Positions 61,236 to 64,000 of a stretch of 64,000 nt of DNA are shown here, in pieces. A program made the translations under genes and the position numbers. The stretch is taken from NCBI RefSeq assembly GCF_011758655.1, contig NZ_JAAMPA010000003.1:186001-250000 (forward strand). Reading direction: 5' to 3'. Numbering within the stretch: the stretch's first letter is position 1; each line of letters begins with the position of its first letter. A model generated the notes under the pieces. It was not told the origin of the DNA. It was given only the letters and a program-made list of their open reading frames with translations, and ran no database searches. This DNA is from Modestobacter marinus. Lineage in GTDB: Bacteria; Actinomycetota; Actinomycetes; Mycobacteriales; Geodermatophilaceae.

Positions 61236-61552
61236 TCTGCTGATCGGACGGGCCGAGAGCGCGCGTGTCGCGCTCTCGGCCCGTACCGTTCTCCCATCCC
61301 GCCTCCCGGCGGCTGCCTGACTCCGCCGGGTCGTGGGGGAGGGCCGGGACGGGTGTTACGGGCCGGGCGACCCGGGTGAGTTCCTGCCCGGGAACGTCGG
61401 AGCAGCCGGGTAGGTTCGGCGAACGCCCGATCCCCGGTCGACGACCGCAGGGGCACCGGACGCCAGCGCGAAGGGCGTCGACGAGGGCATGACACAGCAC
61501 GTACCAACGGGACCGCGGCAGCGCCGTCCCATTCGAGGTGGAGGTCAGCCAG
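61236..61552. other. Terminator plus clpX leader region
   Basis: 317 nt. The left part is the clpP2 terminator; the rest must contain the clpX promoter, but I could not pick a convincing -10/-35 pair. No gene is supported. Confidence 0.4.
61248..61284. terminator. Hairpin terminator after clpP2
   Basis: A perfect 16-bp stem with a 5-nt loop (arms 61248-61263 and 61269-61284), 13 nt after the stop; no T tract. Confidence 0.85.
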
Positions 61553-62824
61553 GTGGCACGTATCGGTGAGAGCGGCGACCTGCTCAAGTGCTCGTTCTGC
61601 GGGAAGAGCCAGAAGCAGGTCAAGAAGCTCATCGCTGGCCCCGGGGTCTACATCTGCGACGAGTGCATCGACCTCTGCAACGAGATCATCGAGGAAGAGC
61701 TCTCGGAGTCCTCGGACCTCAAGTTCGACGAGCTGCCCAAGCCCAAGGAGATCCACGACTTCCTCGAGCAGTACGTCATCGGCCAGGACCAGGCCAAGCG
61801 CACGCTCGCCGTCGCCGTCTACAACCACTACAAGCGGGTGCAGGCCGGCGGTGACCGCGCTCGCGACGAGGGCGTCGAGCTCGCCAAGTCCAACATCCTG
61901 CTGATGGGCCCGACCGGGTGTGGCAAGACCCACCTGGCGCAGACCCTCGCCCGGATGCTGAACGTCCCCTTCGCCATCGCCGACGCCACGGCGCTGACCG
62001 AGGCTGGCTACGTCGGCGAGGACGTCGAGAACATCCTGCTCAAGCTGATCCAGGCGGCCGACTACGACGTCAAGCGCGCCGAGACCGGGATCATCTACAT
62101 CGACGAGGTCGACAAGATCGCCCGCAAAAGCGAGAACCCGTCGATCACCCGCGACGTCTCCGGTGAGGGCGTGCAGCAGGCGCTGCTGAAGATCCTCGAG
62201 GGCACGACCGCGTCGGTGCCCCCGCAGGGTGGCCGCAAGCACCCGCACCAGGAGTTCATCCAGATCGACACCACCAACGTGCTGTTCATCGTCGGTGGCG
62301 CCTTCGCCGGGCTGGACCAGGTAATCGAGGCCCGCACCGGCAAGCAGGGCATCGGCTTCGGCGCCGAGGTCCGCGGCAAGGCCGAGATCGAGGAGGCCAA
62401 CGCCTTCGCCCAGGTCATGCCCGAGGACCTGCTGAAGTTCGGCATGATCCCCGAGTTCATCGGCCGGCTGCCGGTGATCACCAGCGTGCAGAAGCTCGAC
62501 CGCACCGCGCTGATGAACATCCTCACCGAGCCGAAGAACGCCCTGGTGCGCCAGTACCGGCGGCTGTTCGAGCTGGACGGGGTGGAGCTGGAGTTCACCG
62601 ACGACGCGCTCGAGTCGATCGCCGACCAGGCCATCCTGCGGGGCACCGGTGCCCGCGGGCTGCGGGCGATCATGGAGGAGGTGCTCCAGTCGGTGATGTA
62701 CGACATCCCCAGCCGCGAGGACGTCGCCACCGTCGTCATCACCCGCGAGGTCGTGCTGGAGCACGTGAACCCGACGATCGTCCCCCGCAAGCCCGCCCGC
62801 GCCCCCCGCGAGAAGTCCGCCTAG
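61553..62824 (+). CDS. clpX: Clp protease ATP-binding subunit ClpX
   Basis: A 423-aa AAA+ unfoldase that delivers substrates to ClpP1P2. N-terminal zinc finger with Cys13, Cys16, Cys35 and Cys38 ([16 protein letters not shown]). Walker A GPTGCGKT at 119-126, Walker [12 protein letters not shown], pore motif [11 protein letters not shown]-type ClpP-binding loop [10 protein letters not shown] and sensor 2 [13 protein letters not shown] are intact. GTG 61553 has GGAGG 8 nt upstream. It ends in TAG, showing that amber is a normal stop here. It is separated from clpP2 by a terminator. Confidence 0.97.
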   Translation: MARIGESGDLLKCSFCGKSQKQVKKLIAGPGVYICDECIDLCNEIIEEELSESSDLKFDELPKPKEIHDFLEQYVIGQDQAKRTLAVAVYNHYKRVQAGGDRARDEGVELAKSNILLMGPTGCGKTHLAQTLARMLNVPFAIADATALTEAGYVGEDVENILLKLIQAADYDVKRAETGIIYIDEVDKIARKSENPSITRDVSGEGVQQALLKILEGTTASVPPQGGRKHPHQEFIQIDTTNVLFIVGGAFAGLDQVIEARTGKQGIGFGAEVRGKAEIEEANAFAQVMPEDLLKFGMIPEFIGRLPVITSVQKLDRTALMNILTEPKNALVRQYRRLFELDGVELEFTDDALESIADQAILRGTGARGLRAIMEEVLQSVMYDIPSREDVATVVITREVVLEHVNPTIVPRKPARAPREKSA

Positions 62825-62843
62825 GCCACCGGGTCACCCGACA

Positions 62844-62870
62844 GCCCGTTCCCCTTCCGGGGGAGCGGGC
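62844..62870. terminator. Hairpin terminator after clpX
   Basis: An 11-bp stem with one G-T pair (62844-62854, 62860-62870) 20 nt after the stop. Confidence 0.65.
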
Positions 62871-63002
62871 CGTCGCCGTTCCCAGCAGGAAGAGCGTGCG
62901 GGAACTGCTGCTCAGGGCGGTCCGGGCTGGCACTCCGCGCCCGCTGTAGGCCCCCTCCACAGGTGGCACCTGTGGGTGGTCGGGGGCGGGCAGGCTTGCG
63001 CC

Positions 63003-63917
63003 GTGCGACCTGATCCCGATGCCGTCGTCGGACCCACCGGGTGGACGACCTGGGCGCAGCTGACCCGGCAGCTCAGCCCGACGACCGTGCGGGCCTGGGT
63101 GGCCACCGGGCGGCTCGTCCAGCTCGGCCCGGCCCGCTACGCGACCCCGGCAGCGGCCGGGCGGTGGCGCACCAGGGTGGCCGCAGCGCTGCACGAGAGG
63201 GACGCGGTCGCCAGCCACACCACCGCGCTGGCGCTGTGGGGACTGCTGGCACCGCCGGCCGGCCCAGTGCACGTCACCGTCCACACCGGCGCCAGCGGCC
63301 GGGGGTCGGCGGCGGTGGTCCGCCACCGGGGGCTGGACGTGGACTGGCACCGCCGGAGGGCCGACGGGCTGCCGGTGACCTCGGTCGAGCGTTCGCTGGT
63401 CGACGCCTGGGCGTGCCCGGCCGGGGTCGACCGGGAGGACCTCCGAGGTGCGGCGATCACCGCCGTCCGGAACCGGCTGTGCACGGCATCCGCGGTCGCG
63501 GACGAGCTCGTCCTGCGGCCACGCCTGCCTGGTCGCCGCGAGCTGGTCGAGCTGGTGCAGCTGCTCGCCGACGGCTGCCAGAGCGAGCTGGAGATCTGGG
63601 GCTGCCTCCGGGTGCTGCGCGGGCCAGGCATGCCCCGCTTCGTTCAGCAACGCCCGCTCGTCCTGGCTGGGAAGCGGGTCTTCCTGGACGTCGCCTACGA
63701 GGAGGTGCTGCTGGCGGTCGAGCTGGACGGCGCCGCGTGGCACGGCTCTCGGGAGCAGCGGGAGCGTGACATCCGCCGGGATGCGCTGGCCGCGACACTC
63801 GGGTGGCAGACGCTCCGGTTCGGCCACCGCCGGCTCACCGGATCACCCGACGAGTGCCGCCGCCTCATCTGCGCCACCCACGACGCGCGCCGCCGGTTGT
63901 TCGACGGTGGGCGCTGA
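63003..63917 (+). CDS. AbiEi-antitoxin-like N-terminus with DUF559/Vsr-like nuclease-fold C-terminus
   Basis: A 304-aa protein. Residues ~1-60 (GPTGWTTWAQLTRQLSPTTV, RAWVATGRLVQLGPARYATP) form a winged-helix similar to the AbiEi antitoxin N-terminal domain. The C-terminal ~110 residues (SELEIWGCLRVLRGPGMP, AYEEVLLAVELDGAAWHGSR, QRERDIRRDALAATLGWQTL, RFGHRRLTGSPDEC) match the DUF559 restriction-endonuclease-like fold with E..DG..WH and a late basic motif. Such genes are frequent solitary actinobacterial genes of unknown role. GTG 63003 is chosen at the conserved start; no strong Shine-Dalgarno. Confidence 0.82.
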   Translation: MRPDPDAVVGPTGWTTWAQLTRQLSPTTVRAWVATGRLVQLGPARYATPAAAGRWRTRVAAALHERDAVASHTTALALWGLLAPPAGPVHVTVHTGASGRGSAAVVRHRGLDVDWHRRRADGLPVTSVERSLVDAWACPAGVDREDLRGAAITAVRNRLCTASAVADELVLRPRLPGRRELVELVQLLADGCQSELEIWGCLRVLRGPGMPRFVQQRPLVLAGKRVFLDVAYEEVLLAVELDGAAWHGSREQRERDIRRDALAATLGWQTLRFGHRRLTGSPDECRRLICATHDARRRLFDGGR

Positions 63918-63960
63918 GTGACAGGTCCTGGGTGCGGGACCGGCACTCAGCGCCCACCGT
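63904..63960. terminator. Long bidirectional hairpin terminator
   Basis: A perfect 17-bp stem (63904-63920 and 63944-63960) around a 23-nt loop with an internal hairpin. The left arm overlaps the stop codon of the preceding gene. Confidence 0.7.
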
Positions 63961-63967
63961 TCGGCGG

Positions 63968-64000
63968 TCAGCTCTCGGTGGGGGTCTCGGCCAGGACGAC
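63968..64000 (-). CDS. C-terminal end of an unidentified gene (cut by window edge)
   Basis: A minus-strand frame reading VVLAETPTES and TGA at 63968-63970, running off the right edge. Only ten residues are visible. valS or folC would be expected near clpX in actinobacteria, but there is too little sequence to identify it. Confidence 0.4.
   Translation of the reverse strand, partial: VVLAETPTES

Overview
This is a high-GC actinobacterial chromosome segment. Four things point to a mycothiol-producing actinobacterium: strong G/C bias at third codon positions; an Rv2466c-like nitroreductase and a mycothiol-dependent isomerase-family protein; a CtaJ-type cytochrome oxidase subunit; and a tig-clpP1-clpP2-clpX block. 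Several protein families resemble those I recall from Geodermatophilaceae (Blastococcus, Modestobacter, Geodermatophilus), but that placement is an inference. The backbone follows the M. tuberculosis order Rv2469c (HNH), Rv2468c (DUF5130), pepN, Rv2466c, rpiB, tig, clpP1, clpP2, clpX, as I recall it, opened by two large insertions.

Layout. 1-10.8 kb is backbone: prolyl oligopeptidase (cut by the left edge), HNH endonuclease, an SCO6745-family protein, kynureninase and a divergent amidase, ctaJ, a DUF5130 gene, pepN and the Rv2466c-like gene. 10.76-27.96 kb is accessory DNA (island 1). It lies between two 52-nt repeats (46/52 identical) made of the last codons of the Rv2466c-like gene. It holds an IS3-family element, a truncated tyrosine recombinase, broken toxin-like genes (PIN, RES, nucleotidyltransferase), a HEPN-like/zinc-ribbon protein, an RHH-RAMA modified-DNA reader, an Lsr2-like protein, a secreted cutinase-VWA-PKD-FN3 protein, several very small genes, and two copies of a two-gene module, one near each end, both decaying.

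28-42.5 kb holds housekeeping and accessory metabolism: SDR, metallo-beta-lactamase fold, DUF429, rpiB, mycothiol-dependent enzyme, Eis-like acetyltransferase, a two-component pair, a cell-wall-type lipoprotein, two ECF sigma factors with SnoaL-like tails, VOC and DHFR-like proteins, and a secreted GH14 beta-amylase. 42.58-57.9 kb looks like a second old island (island 2). It is bounded by a decayed 3' half of tRNA-Gly(TCC) on the left and the intact tRNA-Gly(TCC) on the right, in the orientation expected for integration into a tRNA 3' end. Inside are an IS256-type remnant, a broken ABC-type permease, a cation antiporter with its regulatory subunit and a P-type ATPase, a UPF0182 gene broken by one amber codon, and a lipoprotein / acyl-CoA ligase / bile-acid-type symporter / acyltransferase operon.

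57.9-64 kb returns to backbone: tRNA-Gly, tRNA-Pro, tig, clpP1-clpP2 (with a candidate ClgR box upstream), clpX and an AbiEi/DUF559-like protein, then the last codons of an unidentified gene. Perfect or near-perfect hairpin terminators separate most backbone units. Several genes have a TANNNT-like -10 element placed 6-7 nt before the start codon, which suggests leaderless transcripts. I see no rRNA genes and no CRISPR array.
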